The translations under genes were made by a program, and so were the position numbers. The notes under the pieces were generated by a model. The model searched no databases, was not told the DNA's origin, and saw nothing but the letters and a program-made list of their open reading frames with translations. Positions 10,686-22,480 of a stretch of 64,000 nucleotides of DNA are shown here, piece by piece. Origin of the DNA: Ustilaginoidea virens (taxonomy: Eukaryota > Ascomycota > Sordariomycetes > Hypocreales > Clavicipitaceae); the NCBI RefSeq assembly GCF_000687475.1, contig NC_057321.1:124001-188000 (forward strand), given 5' to 3'. Each line of letters opens with the position of its first letter. Positions within the stretch are counted from its first letter, which is position 1.

Positions 10686-12654
10686 CTATTGTGATAGGCA
10701 AAATGTATGACATACTGTTGTTGCCTTAAGCCACCAGTGAGGGTGTACATCTTTTATCTCAAGAGGCTGCCCACTATCAATCCTACTAGCAATTATATGC
10801 TTGCAAGGGAGCCCGTACTGCGATGTAAAATGGCCACTGCATAGCTCTAAGGCGCGTTGTGTTTGTGCCCGTTGTTTTATTGCATCGAGGGCTAGCTTGA
10901 CTTACTATATGATGAGGTCCATCGCCTGCCACCCAATGCGAAGCATAAGATTGCGAATAACATCATATTTATCCCAGGCTACTTTCCTATAGGTGAATTC
11001 AGAGTCGAATTGTATAGTAAGTCGCTGCTTACGCCACTGCGTCATATCCCAAATCGCAGAATGAAGCTCAAATAGGTCGATAAATGGGTGTCTTATGCGC
11101 CGCTTAAGCTCGTAATATATGCTTTCAACTCGCGATATGGCCTGTGTGCCAAAGTTAAGGTATATTCCTACAGTATATTTGGCAAATTGCTCACGCCATG
11201 GAAGGTAGGTCGTATTAAGGTAAGATATAATTGCTAGAATATAATAATTAGCAGTGAAATGCATAGATGGGTCATTAAGGGTTGATTATACGCTCCTGGT
11301 AAGGAAACGAGGCGTAAAGATGCTGCTATTAAGATAAAAAATCCTGCTCTGAAGGGGCCTTTACCACAGCCATCCAAGCAGTAAGAATATCATCAGCAGT
11401 ATTATTTAGTGATAATAATATAAAACCTGCTGAATCAATTGAATTAAATACCTAGATTGCCGCAATATAGCTTAGTTCTTCTTCCTTAGAATCTTCTATA
11501 GAAGAAGAACCGTGCTCTATTTCGTCATCCCTATCCTTCCATTCTTCGCGTTATTATTTTTTTGCAGCCTTTTTTGTCTTATAACCTTCGATAATCTGAC
11601 AACCCTCAAGGGTTCCATTCCATTTCTTCTTAATATTAAATACAACATTCTTAAGTATATGCTATATACAAACTTACTGTTGTAATATAGGAAAGATACT
11701 TCGAAGCGAGGTCTTAAGGGCGGCTTCGAAATCTATAATAATAACCGAGGGTTCTTTAATTAAAGCTCGTTCTTGTGCCCTTCAAAGTGCTATAAGAAAC
11801 CAAGTATAGGCATCAATATCTTCACGGGATGCTAATCCAAATGCAATACTGAAATTTGTATATAATAATAAGATACCTGTGACTTGCATTAAGGGGAGGT
11901 TAAAGCGGTTAATCTTATATATATTATCCATTAGCATTACCTCTGGATTCTGCTTCTAATCACTAATGCAGTCAGAATATATCCAGAACACCCGGCAAAT
12001 CTTTCCAATTTCACTTCGATCAATTTCATAGTGAAAAATGCGGGAATCTTTAGAAAGAAGGTCCACAAAGGCTTATATTAATATTCCAGCACTATATTCG
12101 GCGAGTTATAACTTTCGCTTAAAGAAAAAAACATCCAGGGTATTGATCAGAAGCTTAGGATATTTGCGCATAATCTGCTTAGCAATTTGCCTTACTGTTA
12201 GTTGTATTCCTTAGGCCTTTTTTTCTATTACTGAAAGAAGCCTATCCTGGCCGAATTGTTGTTGACTTTATAGTCGTAATGTGCTTAAACTAATAAGGGA
12301 AGCGATTCGCTTATAATTATATGATGAATGTAAGACTTTAAGATAAAAGAGATTATTATGAATATTATATAGAATTCGGGCTCGAAAGGGGCAATCAGTC
12401 TTATATAATGAAGTATTATAAATGGCTCTACTTTGTGCCCATTAGCGATAATGACGACTTTGGCGGCATTGCATCGTGATATTTACCACTAAAGTCGTGC
12501 GAGGATTGCGTTTTTTACTGCTAATAGTGCATACAAAGCCCTCAAGACGTTGATGGTCCTGAATCGCAGTAATTGCATCTTGCGATGTATGATATCCACA
12601 CTCAATATCAGATAAAGGGATAACATAGGGCGTCGGAGTTGCTTCTGAAGCCAT
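10686..12654 (-). pseudogene. MULE transposase, broken by RIP-like stops
   Basis: DDE transposase remnant, read on the minus strand from an ATG at 12654 (MASEATPTPY). In order: an N-terminal FAR1/WRKY-like zinc region ending in TDCPFRARIL (about 12380); the DDE core with MLMDNIYKINRFNLPLMQVTG (about 11940-11880) and IIIDFEAAL (about 11740); a TSRVE-type block (QAISRVESIYYELKRRIRH, about 11130-11080); and a C-terminal SWIM zinc finger, YGLPCKHIIASRIDSGQPLE then KDVHPHWWL (about 10820-10740). At least seven TAA/TAG/TGA codons interrupt the first half, several at places where CAA, CAG or TGG would fit. At least one frameshift separates the halves near 11270-11300. Conserved family motifs in correct order make the assignment firm. 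Confidence 0.88.
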
Positions 12655-12729
12655 TGCGTAGGCAAAAGTCGTGATAATATATGTGGTGGTGTAGAAAGGA
12701 GAAATGTGCCTAGAGTAGCAGGAAGGAAG

Positions 12730-12841
12730 AAAAATGCGGCACGTCACTACTCATAGAAAATAGGTGCAAAGGTACAAGTTCTCTTTTAGGTTTAGCGTTC
12801 CCGGTGGGTTTGAAAACTCTTCCCGCTCTGTTTACGTACTC
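12730..12841 (-). repeat. MULE right terminal inverted repeat, 112 bp
   Basis: Reverse complement of the left repeat, reading gagtacgtaaacag from the outer end. It abuts the second ggggaagac target duplication at 12842-12850. Confidence 0.95.
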
Positions 12842-12850
12842 GGGGAAGAC

Positions 12851-13296
12851 AACGCACGAGTCATGCACGGCTCGTGCCCCCAATCGCAGAAACATAATAT
12901 CTCATACGATCAGAAGAAGATAAGTGCGCACTAGTAGGCGCCACCATATCTGGTGCGAACACTATTCAGCGCTTGCATCGTATCCTGCCAAGCTTGTGGA
13001 TTCTTCTTGTCTTGGAGAATGCAGGTCCGGATGTCGAAGGATGGGTACCGGCAGGCAGGCGGCCGGCTCATGGGTTGCTATTTTTACGTTGTTTTACAGG
13101 GGACCCTAACTGTGAAGCCGAGGTTACAGATTGCTGCCAACAAGATGACGAGGAGATGAGAGCATCTCGGCTGGCACTTGCAAGGGCGAGATTAATCCAG
13201 CAGGGTTGAATGGCCCGCTGGCGGTGCGTATGACGACGCATTTCAGGCACAGCTATGGTAGCTGAGCAACCGGAGTAATGTTTGAAATTCAAATGT
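12851..13296. other. spacer between MULE and solo LTR
   Basis: Short overlapping open frames only. The first bases continue the pre-insertion target of the MULE. Nothing recognised. Confidence 0.5.
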
Positions 13297-13301
13297 CCTA
13301 C

Positions 13302-13495
13302 TGTCAGGAAGCAGGGAGAGAAAGCGGTATATTGTAAAGGGTTGACCTGACCTGGCTCAACAGTACTCAGGTCACCAGCTATTTATAGTGGGCACGGGGG
13401 TAACCCTAAGGGGCTACTGTTCCCTCGGTTACATGTGCCACATTCGTACCCGAACATTCCCGACGCATACGAATCCACCGGTATCCCCGCCGACA
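13302..13495 (+). repeat. solo LTR, family D (194 bp)
   Basis: Starts TGTCAGGAAG and ends CCGCCGACA, with a 5-bp target duplication cctac at 13297-13301 and 13496-13500. Near-identical copies occur at 34616-34809 (inverted) and 22807-23001. Contains a TATA-like ctatttatagtggg core. No internal coding region is present, so this is a solo LTR left by LTR-LTR recombination. Confidence 0.92.
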
Positions 13496-13500
13496 CCTAC

Positions 13501-15470
13501 CATCCCTTAGACTGTATTAAGGTGCAGCTTTTGTAACGGACCAGGGTTTCAGCCAATAGAAAACCGTAAACTAAAGGGTACATTAGCAGACTAGGAAATA
13601 GTATAATAGCATAAGTACCGGCAATTTCCAGACTTACAAAAGAGCTACATCGCACTTATCGCACCTATACGGCCCGGCACATAGCGCTGTGAGGCTATTT
13701 CCACTCTATTAGGCTGTTAATTTAGCAGTGATAAGGGCAGATAGAAAAGGCGTTATTACTAACTCTTAAGATATCACTTATTGGCTCTATTAAAAATGCC
13801 AGAATTCTGTTCACGGTGCGTTGCCTGACTTTCTGTTTTAGCTTTGGCAGCGAGCACGAGATAGGCAATGGTGGCTTGGGAAATGGGCGTGGTCGGGCAC
13901 ATCGGTCGATGGCATTCGAGCAACGTGGTGGGTAGGTTTGCAAGTGAATACGTTGACTGCTTCAGTCGGCGAAAAATGCTGGAATTTCCTGTTTAGGAGC
14001 TTCAGTCCGGCTTACCCCCAGAACAGATCGATCGGCCAAGTGCCCTGGGCCGAGAACCCCGGATTCCGGCGTTTTCCGGCGGCTTCACAATTCGCCGTGC
14101 GGCCTCGGAGCGGCTCAACTCATCCGTTCACGGACCGTTGACCCGCAACGACAATGGCTAGTCGGCATGGCGGACTCCACTGCGATCAATGGCCTGATGG
14201 CCTAGACCTCTGTTTGCCCTTTATTCGGGGTCACCGAAAGTTTAAATCCGTTGCTGCGTGTCAAAGCACTCTAAACTCTAAAGGCGGCAGCTGGCTGCTT
14301 GCAGTTTGGCAACTTTAGTGGGCCAGTTAGCAGTCATTGCATCGGCCACTTGGAGATGCAAGTCGAGCCATGTAGCATTTGTGGCGTCATCAACCCCGGC
14401 GTTATCAAGCTCCGAGACTTGCTACCAGGCGGTTTACGAAAACGGCAGCAGCTGGAAAAACAAGCCGCGATGACATCAGCAGCCGCGGCTCCCTGGCGCC
14501 CATGTTGCCGATAAAATCGTGCAGCAGCGGGGTCTGAAGCGACGTCACGGAAAAATAATTGATCTGATTGATTGCTTGGGCAACGTACATGCCACTTGTA
14601 CTACAATCTATCTAGAACCCTTCCTGTCCGTTTGCCGGGAACACCTCCCCAGCTTTTCTTTATGTGGGGAATGGCGTGTTATGAAGCTTTTAGGACTGTG
14701 CTGTGGTGGAGCCCGATGAGCGAGCTAGTTGGAAGTTTGTGTTTCCTCCCGGAAAATGCCATCGTCGACAATTTGGTCCAAGTGATGTGAAGGCATCCAC
14801 GCCACTCGTCAAGCAAAGCACCTTACTGCTCGGGATTCTAAATTGCTGATGATCTTGGTTGCTTCCACTCTCGCGGCGAATCCCTTTGGCTGTGTGGTCC
14901 ACGCCAGCACTGCGCCGCTACTGGAGGAAACCGTGTGGCTTACCCCATCTTGCTAAACGTCGAGCGCCATGGAAACTGGCCGACTTGGTTAGTCTTCCTG
15001 ACTCTAGAGATGGTTTGCTCCGGATTACGTGTCAGATACGCGCCAGATGGATAAGCGGGATACGGTCCTTTGCCAGTCACCACTGGTCGTCATTCCAGCG
15101 ATTTTCCTGCGGGATAGACCTTGGATGCTACTAGTCGTGACAGTCGGGCCCGGCCCAAACTCGGGTGACTTACTCGCAAAGATGGGGTGGTGGTCCTGAA
15201 GCAGCTCCGTTTCGCAGGCATGACACGTCCAAACATCAAACGTGTCTTTCTTGGTGCTCGAAGCCGTCAGGGAGAGAAAACGACGGGTCGGACCGGTTGC
15301 GCAAACAAGCTTTACAGAACAGGTAACTATATTTAAGTCCAGCCAACTCTCCAGCGTCTGGCTATCTTTTTAATTTCCATCCCCTATGTTCATGCTCGCT
15401 GAGAAACCGCAAGACCAGTTTCTCATGGCAGCAATCCGACTTCCTTCCGATTCCGGCTACGGCAGTGATA
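13501..15470. other. intergenic region upstream of the ABC transporter
   Basis: No supported gene. The distal part (13500-13900) is AT-rich and the part nearer the transporter has gene-like GC content. Immediately upstream are a TATA-like ctatatttaag (about 15326-15336) and a possible overlapping uORF starting at ATG 15386 (re-initiating ATGs at 15392 and 15425), which reads out of frame past the transporter start. Confidence 0.45.
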
Positions 15471-18400
15471 ATGGATGCATCCGAAAACCGTGGCACCGAC
15501 GACGCAGACTCGTCGAGCTCGCCGTACGTGATCTCACTTGGTAGGGAAATTCCCCCCGAAGAATACAGTTTCTACCTTTCGGAATCGGTGACCTGTCCCA
15601 GCATCCTGTTCCTTGACGATGTCCCCGCTGTCCATGTCCAAGTGCGCGGTCTATCAGTCTCTCTCAACACCGCCCCGTCATGGCTCGAGCCCGCTACCTA
15701 CCCGGACTTAATATGCGGCAAGTTCGACACGGCCCCTCGCAGCAAAACTCTGCTGCATTCGGTGGCTGCCGACATGCGTCCCGGAACCTTGACGGCCATC
15801 ATCGGCGGCAGCGGTTCCGGTAAAACCACACTCCTGAATGCCATGGCAGAGCGCACCACCAGCTGGAGACTGAATCAGGAGGGAGCCGTAACCTTCAACG
15901 GCCAGTTGGGTGTCCACAGTGCTCGCCACGCCTACGTCATGCAGCAAGACAGCTTGGTGCCAACACTCACGGTGCGCGAGACACTCCGGTACGCGGCTGC
16001 GCTACGTCTTCCCGCAACAACCTCACGGGAGCATCGCAATGGCGTGGTGGAACAAGTCCTTTGCGAACTGGGGCTGAACAAATGCGCAGACACCAGAATC
16101 GGCAACAGCCGGAACCGTGGTTGCTCGGCAGGGGAAAAGAAACGCGTCAGTATTGGAGTTCAGCTGCTGGCGAATCCATCCGTTTTGTTTCTCGACGAGC
16201 CCACGAGCGGGTTGGATGCCACGAGTGCGCATCTGCTCATGCACACTCTCAAATCCCTGGCCAGCCAAGGCCGTACGGTCATCACAACCCTCCATCAGCC
16301 TCGATCCGAGATTTGGCATTTGCTTGACAACCTCGTCGTCTTGTCCGAAGGTGCACCCATGTATGCCGGCTGCGTCCTGGATTGTCTCCACTGGTTCCAG
16401 GAGCTAGGCTTCACCTCGCCGCAGTTTGTGAATCCAGCCGATTTCGTCATCGACTTGACCGCCATCGACAAGCGCACTCCAGAACTTGAAGCGGAATCCA
16501 CTGATAGGTTAAATGGCCTGAAGTCTGCATGGGCTGAGGAGAGTACCATTTTATATCGGTCCGAAGACCCTGATGCTTCATATACCGGACAGAAGCCTGT
16601 GGCAAACACGCAACATGCCGGCCCGTTCCTCCGCCAGCTGCGATTGTTAACGGTTCGAACTCTTAAAGTAACGCATCGAGATGCGCTTGGAAAAACAGCA
16701 ACCTGGGTCGAGGCAATCTTCATGGGTCTTCTGACTGGGTACATATTTAATGGCCTCGGGCGCGATCAGATGGGGATCAGGTCTCGCGAGGGAGGATTGT
16801 ATATTGCGACTGTCTTGCAAGGCTACTTTATTCTCCTGCTCGAGGTGTACCGGATGACCATCGACATTCGCACTTTTGACAACGAGTCGGCGGACGGCTG
16901 TGTCGATGCCCTGCCGTTTGTGCTCTCTCGCCGACTTGCTCACTTGCTCACCGAGGACTTGCTCGTGCCGGCTGTATATTCCGCCCTGGTGTACTTTCCG
17001 GCCGGGTTCCAACTCACCTCGACCCAGTTCCTCACTTTCCTTGCCATTACAGTCATAAATCATTCCGTTTGCGTTTCTTGCGCCATGACAAGCGTCGTTG
17101 CTGCGCGCCGTTTTGCCAGGGCTTGCTTGCTAGCCAATCTGGTGTATACGTTGCAGATCCTTGTTTGCGGAATGCTTATTCAGGTCAACACCATGTCTGT
17201 ATACGTACGGTGGCTTAGATGGATTTCCTTTGCTGTAAGTTTCCCCTCGATTCCTGCCGTGTGCTCCTGCGCACCTGAAGTCGTCTGACAGTGTTTTGCA
17301 GTTCTACGCCTTTAGCTCCTACGCAGGCAACGAGTTCCAGGGCAACTTTTACGAGTGCCCGCTTCCAGGCGGTCCCTTAAACCCAGCTTGCCAGCCGTAC
17401 TCCGGTGACTTTGTCATGGAGTCGCTTGGATTCCCTAGCAACTGGGTTGCTCGCCCCATAATCATATTGACGTCGTTTCTCGCCTTTTTTACCATTTTGT
17501 CAGTCTTAGGTTTGCGGTTCCTCAAAGCTGATACATCAATTTCTCGGTCCCAGACCTCGGACACGGACTTGTCGGCAGGAAAGGAGAAGATGACGGAGCG
17601 CATGTTCCAGGAGACGGGGATGATTGACCTTGGTTTGGACGGGCTTGCCCTTGTCCTCGATAAGAGGAACGGCTCTGGGAAATGGCAGCCGAAGAAAGTT
17701 ATCCTGTACCCTGTGACGACCACCTTTCGAGCCGGCGTGCTGAGTGTCGTCATGGGCCCGTCTGGGAGTGGAAAGACGTCGTTGCTGAACGCAATGGCGT
17801 TGCGACTTCGAAATACGGTGCGCGCAAAGTACCGGACTTTTGGACATGTGACCTTCAACGGGTCTGTTCCCTCGGATTCGGTTATCCGATCGGTCTGCTC
17901 CTACGTCTGCCAAGATGACGACGCCCTGCTTCCGTCGCTGACGGTACGCGAAACGCTAAGATTTGCAGCCGGTCTTCGACTCCCCTCCTTCATGCGCACC
18001 GATGAGAAAAACCGGGTGGCGGAGGACGTTATTATGAAGATGGGATTGAAGGACTGCGCAGACAAGCTGATTGGAAGCGACACGATCCAAGGAATTTCTA
18101 GAGGAGAAAAGCGCCGCGTCTCAATCGGCATACAGATCCTCACCAACCCTCGGATCCTGCTTCTGGACGAGCCAACATCAGGCCTGGACGCTTTCACGGC
18201 CAGCTCCGTCATGGAAGTGCTGCAGGGCCTGGCAAACGAAGGCCGCACTGTCATTATGACAGTTCATCAAGCTCGGTCGGATCTTTTCCATCGTTTTGGT
18301 GACGTTGTGCTACTGGCAAGCGACGGGTTGTCAGTCTTCCTCGGACCTGCGAGCCAGATGCTGGAGCATTTCTCCCACTTTGGTTATAATTGCCCAACGC

Positions 18401-19578
18401 AGACCAATCCAGCTGATTTTGGTATTGACATGGTCACTATCAATGAGCAGCAGGATGAACGGGAAGCGAAAACTCGCGATAGGGTGCAGAAGCTGATTGA
18501 GGAATGGACTCGGAGTTACGCAGAAGGTCGCTGGCAGCCGTTTGGTGATGCGGTATGCGGCATCCCGGAAGGCGGCGAGGCAAACAATAACGAGGACGGT
18601 AAAGACCACACTATAGTGGTCCAGCAGGGAAACGCGCCACTAAACGGGCAAAACGGTCCCTCGTCACCACGGCTCAGCAAGGCAAAACTCTTGACCCCCG
18701 CCGAACTGGCCGCGCTTATTGGGAGACGACCATCCATCCTCACTACGCTGCCATTGCTTGTCCAGAGAGCTTTCATCAACATCCGCAGACAGCCGCAGCT
18801 CGTCATGGCGCGCATCAGGCATTGCGTAGGCTTGGCCGTGTTGCTTGCCATCTTTTTCGCGCCCATCGGCAACGACTACTTCGCAGTGCAAACTCGCATG
18901 GGCTTTGTGCAGGCAGTCGGGGCCTTTTATCTCGTGGGAATGCTGCAGAACGCCGTAGCGTACCCCTTCGAGCGCGACGTCTTTTACCGCGAGAACGACG
19001 ACGGGGCGTATGGCGCCGGCGCATTCCTCGCCTCGTACACGCTCGTCGAAGTGCCCCTGGAACTGCTCAGCTGCATGGTGGTCAGCGTCCTCAGCACATT
19101 TGCCGTCGGCCTTCCCAGAAACATGGCCATGTACGGGGCTTATTCAATTGCCTGCTTCGGCCTAGTGTCGTGCGGCGAGTCCCTCGGCATCATGTTCAAC
19201 ACTCTTTTTGGACGCTCCGGCTTTCCGCTCACCCTGATGGGGTTTGTGCTGTCAATCGCGATGGCCATGGCCGGGGTGTTCTCTATTGATATGCCGCGAT
19301 GGTTGCAGGCGGTGAATTTTTTGTCTCCGATTCGATATGCTACGCGGGCTGTAGCTCCGTTATCGCTTCGGGACGTCCAGTTTACATGTACGGATGGGCA
19401 GCGATTGCCGGTTGGACGGTGTCCCATTGAAACGGGGCAGCAGGTTCTGGAGCTGTACGGGTTTGATGTCGACCCGTGGGTGAATGCCGCGTGTCTGGCG
19501 GCTTGTATTGTTGTGTATAGGTTGATGGCGTGGGCTCTGCTGAAGATGGCGCGGGCGCGGTGGGCAAGTCGCAGGTAG
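15471..19578 (+). CDS. full-size ABCG-type ATP-binding cassette transporter
   Basis: ATP-driven membrane exporter with NBD1-TMD1-NBD2-TMD2 order, 1348 residues. Two exons: 15471-17234 and 17302-19578, with a 67-bp intron (17235-17301, gtaagt...ttgcag) falling between codons. The open frame reaches back to a GTG at 15465, but ATG 15471 (MDASENRG) is the first in-frame ATG. NBD1: Walker A GGSGSGKTT (about 112-120), signature SAGEKKR (about 219), Walker B LFLDEPTSG (about 239). NBD2: Walker A GPSGSGKTS (742-750), signature SRGEKRR (about 856), Walker B LLLDEPTSG (about 876). Both nucleotide sites look canonical, unlike fungal PDR pumps with a degenerate Cys-containing first Walker A, so this resembles the YOL075C-like ABCG group. 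Substrate unknown. No lesions seen despite transposon-rich surroundings. Confidence 0.93.
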
Positions 19579-19795
19579 CTACAGTGCGGATGTTGAAGGA
19601 TGCGCAGGCCACTTAGGATGTTATATGTAGATGACCAAGTAGGTAGTAGAGGAGCATTTACCTCGCAAAAAAGCTCAGGAGAATACGGGTAGCTGTAGCT
19701 CCCTTTCTGCTATATGGCTGCTTCTATTCTTCTAGGTGTTTTTGCGACGTGATGTTCCTCCGCTACCTACTTGGTCATCTAGATGTAATTATTCG
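19491..19795 (+). repeat. tandem duplication, copy 1 (ABC transporter 3' end plus downstream)
   Basis: Includes the last ~30 codons of the ABC transporter and about 215 bp of downstream DNA. It is repeated, diverged, at 19804-20100, with an offset of 313 bp at the left end and 304 bp at the right end. Confidence 0.8.
19630..19779. repeat. 150-bp foldback / MITE-like palindrome just after the ABC gene
   Basis: Arms 19630-19685 and 19725-19779 are inverted complements: the outer 17 bases gatgaccaagtaggtag are perfect and pairing continues through cgcaaaaa/tttttgcg. A TA dinucleotide flanks each end. A degraded copy lies at about 19933-20084 in the second tandem copy. Could be a small MITE duplicated with the gene end, or a transcript-end hairpin. 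Confidence 0.7.
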
Positions 19796-19803
19796 TCGAC
19801 CGC

Positions 19804-20100
19804 GAGTCTGGTGGCTTGTATTTTTGAGTATATGTCGACGGCGTGGGCCACGCGGGCGCGTTGGGCGAGTTGTAGGCTGTAGCTACGGTGCGGCTATTGG
19901 AGGAGGTGTAGGCCTCTCGAGGTATTATTTGTCGACGACGAAGTAGGTAGTTGAGGAGCGTTACTTCGCAAATGACCGAGGAGAATATGGGCAGTTGTAT
20001 AGTTTACTTTCTACTATATGGCTGCTTCTATTCTCTTTGGTGACTTTGTGATGTAATGCTCCTCGGCTACCTACTTGGTCATCTTCATGTAATTATCTTG
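19804..20100 (+). repeat. tandem duplication, copy 2 (degenerate ABC 3' fragment)
   Basis: Begins gtctggtggcttgtatt and ends ctacctacttggtcatct, paralleling 19491-19795. The coding part corresponds to the transporter C-terminus (the ggcgtggg...gggcgagttgtag segment) but has a small deletion and many substitutions, so it is a non-functional gene fragment. Confidence 0.8.
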
Positions 20101-22259
20101 CCTACATCACCTGCGGATTGGAGCACAATAGTAATTTATTGTTCACACAATTTTCTCGAGGCAAGCGCTAAAAGTGCTTCTAATATATAAGCGGAGGGCC
20201 ATGTTATGAGCGCCTCTACTTTCAATTGCTATATCACGATGCATATTGCAGGGGATATCGTCGGATCGACTCGGATATTGCCAAGTTCTGGCTCGGTTAT
20301 GCCACTATAACCGCGGTACAAATAGTAGCGCCATAGGGCTACCCTATTCCCATTGCAGTCTTGCAAGTGTTGCTTAGTAGCTGACTTTGCTATTTTTGAA
20401 ATGAATTGTATTTACCCATACACTCTGACATAGTAGCTCTTATGTATGTAATATCATCTTCGTTCTTTATCGTCGTTTGATAGTCGAGCATATACCGTTT
20501 GACGTTTCTCATCATACTGTTGCTGCCGCTCTTCAGATTACTTAAGCAGAGCCAGCCGCATCGGTAAATCTCCTATGATTACTCGAACTACTATGTAATT
20601 ACGTAGCCTTGTGCACAAGAGGCCATCTAAAAGCAATAATCATCAATCATTGATTCTATTCATTTTTTGACTATCGATAACCGCTGCGGAGATTGTAAAT
20701 GTTCGATACTTGTAGCCGGGTTAAGTCCATGACCTTGCGTCACTTTGTAGTTATACTAATAACTTAGTATTAAGGTGTACTCTAATGGTGCTGAGAGGAC
20801 CCGAGCCCGCGCTTCCTCACCCTCTCCGCAGTATTATTTATGCGCACACAGTCCAATTTTTCAAATCAAGCCGAAAAGAAGGTGCGGTAGAAAATTGCCG
20901 CAGATGTAACCGTGTTGCAAAGTATGTGAAGTCCCAGCGCTTATAAAAGGGCCGGTCATGGCGTCCGTACTTGTTGATAACATGCAGCAAAAACTTGACC
21001 TCACATCAAGTGGCTTCATACTGTGAAATAAATCACGCTGCTAGTTGAGACACGCATTTTGTGAATCCCAGAACACGAAAAAAGTGCCCTGGTTCACCAG
21101 CTCTTGTTGGTTATGAGGGCCACTTTATCCATTACCTCAGGAGCCGCAGGGATACAAAACGACCCCCAAACGCCAAAGTCCTGTTCTAAACTAGTGTTCC
21201 TCCTCCACTTAATAGAGAGGAGTGTTTCTTTCAGCTCACGAAGATGCGTTTGTAGTAACTATTTACCCTAAGCTACTAAAGGCAGGCTAAGTTTATAGAT
21301 AGAGCCCTACTACTAGCTATCTACTACTATAGTCGACAGCACCACGCAGAAGATATTTATCATTGCGATAATAGATGCCTAGAACCTTGCAGAACAATTT
21401 CAGCAGATTGTGCTGATGACAAGCAGTACTTCCGCAGCTTCCTCTCAAGTAAAAATAGAGCAATCCCATCGTCATTTCTCTAGCCTTATTGGAATTAAAT
21501 CTCCTCGCATACAACTGAAAGCCCGACTTCTAACTATTAGCAATAGCTGCCATTGCCTGTCCCAACTGCAACCACGTAATATGAGACGAAGATATTACAG
21601 CATGAGTAATATAATCCACACTTCCATATTTACTTAGATCAATTAAAGACTTTGGATAAAGAGGCAAGCAAGAAACACCCCAAGTAGCTTTATCACAGTC
21701 ATCAGGCTGGTTATAGGGGCCCACCACAGGCGCTCTGCCACGAGTTTCGCCACCCTTCAACTAAGCAGCATTGGCCTGTTGATATCGAGACGGGATACCC
21801 TGGTTTTATCAAGGCCTTGCGGATGAATAGCTTAAGTATATGCGGGAAAAGTGGTTTCAACCTGTCAATGTACTAGAGGTTCCCCCCTACCTCTTCAGCA
21901 CCAAGCATACATTTCAAATACGAATGCCTCGCTGCGGCTGACCACTGACCATATGGTGCCCTGCTTTATGATGTTCTGGATTTCTCGAATAGTGGAGGTT
22001 ACTAAAGGGGGTCACCTGGAAGATAATTACCGGATCTGAAGCGCTAATATGGTTAGTCGAACGGCTATTGTGAACTAACTTTAGATAAGACGAAGGCGAT
22101 CTTTAGCCAACAATGGGTAGGTCGCCACCTGCCATAAAATTACTACCATATATTAGTGTTGCAACAGATGGTATAACGCACTGCATATAATCTAGAGCAA
22201 GGCATACGCGTTCTTTGTGATATTGAGGTTCTATTGCAACGGATGGCCGGTGAGTGATA
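20101..22259. other. AT-rich gene-poor region
   Basis: No intact gene supported. A TATA-like gcgcttataaaagggcc occurs at about 20938-20954 without a convincing downstream gene. The minus strand at 21317-21760 is described separately. Confidence 0.45.
21317..21760 (-). pseudogene. unrecognised protein remnant with one in-frame TAG
   Basis: On the minus strand a ~148-codon frame runs from about 21760 to 21317, broken only by one TAG near 21530 (context AMAAIANS-stop-KSGFQLYARRF). The composition looks protein-like (YPKSLIDLSKYGSVDYITH; LLKLFCKVLGIYYRNDKY) and the reading direction is continuous across the stop, consistent with a single Gln/Trp-to-stop change. There is no ATG at the upstream end (TTG) and no family that I recognise. 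Could be a gene fragment or an unclassified transposon remnant. Confidence 0.4.
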
Positions 22260-22480
22260 CCTGTCAGCAGCCTGGCTTGGCGTATCACCCTAACTTTCTT
22301 GATAATAGCGAAGGGACTTTGCCTAGGAGTGTAATTACGGTCACGGATAGGTATTAGGCTGACGAACCTGTCAGCAGCCTGGCTTGGAGTATCACCCTAA
22401 CTTTCTTGATAATTGCGAAGGGACTTCGCCTAGTAGTGTAATTACGGTCACGGATAGGTGTTAGGCTGACGAACCTGTCA
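22260..22480. repeat. 107-bp tandem repeat, two copies plus a short third start
   Basis: Copies at 22260-22366 and 22367-22473 begin cctgtcagcagcctggcttgg and differ at only a handful of bases. A seven-base start of a third unit follows at 22474. Non-coding. Confidence 0.92.

Larger units (their letters stand above)
9713..12841 (-). mobile_element. complete Mutator-like (MULE) DNA transposon, inactive
   Basis: A 3129-bp element bounded by near-perfect 112-bp terminal inverted repeats and flanked by a perfect 9-bp target duplication, ggggaagac, at 9704-9712 and 12842-12850. A 9-bp duplication is the hallmark of Mutator-superfamily insertion. The interior carries a minus-strand MULE transposase reading frame with DDE-region and SWIM motifs but many in-frame stops. 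The termini are intact in sequence while the gene is destroyed, so any further movement would need transposase supplied in trans. The interior also holds a short tandem repeat (10093-10136) and a TGA/GAT microsatellite (10280-10303). Confidence 0.93.
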
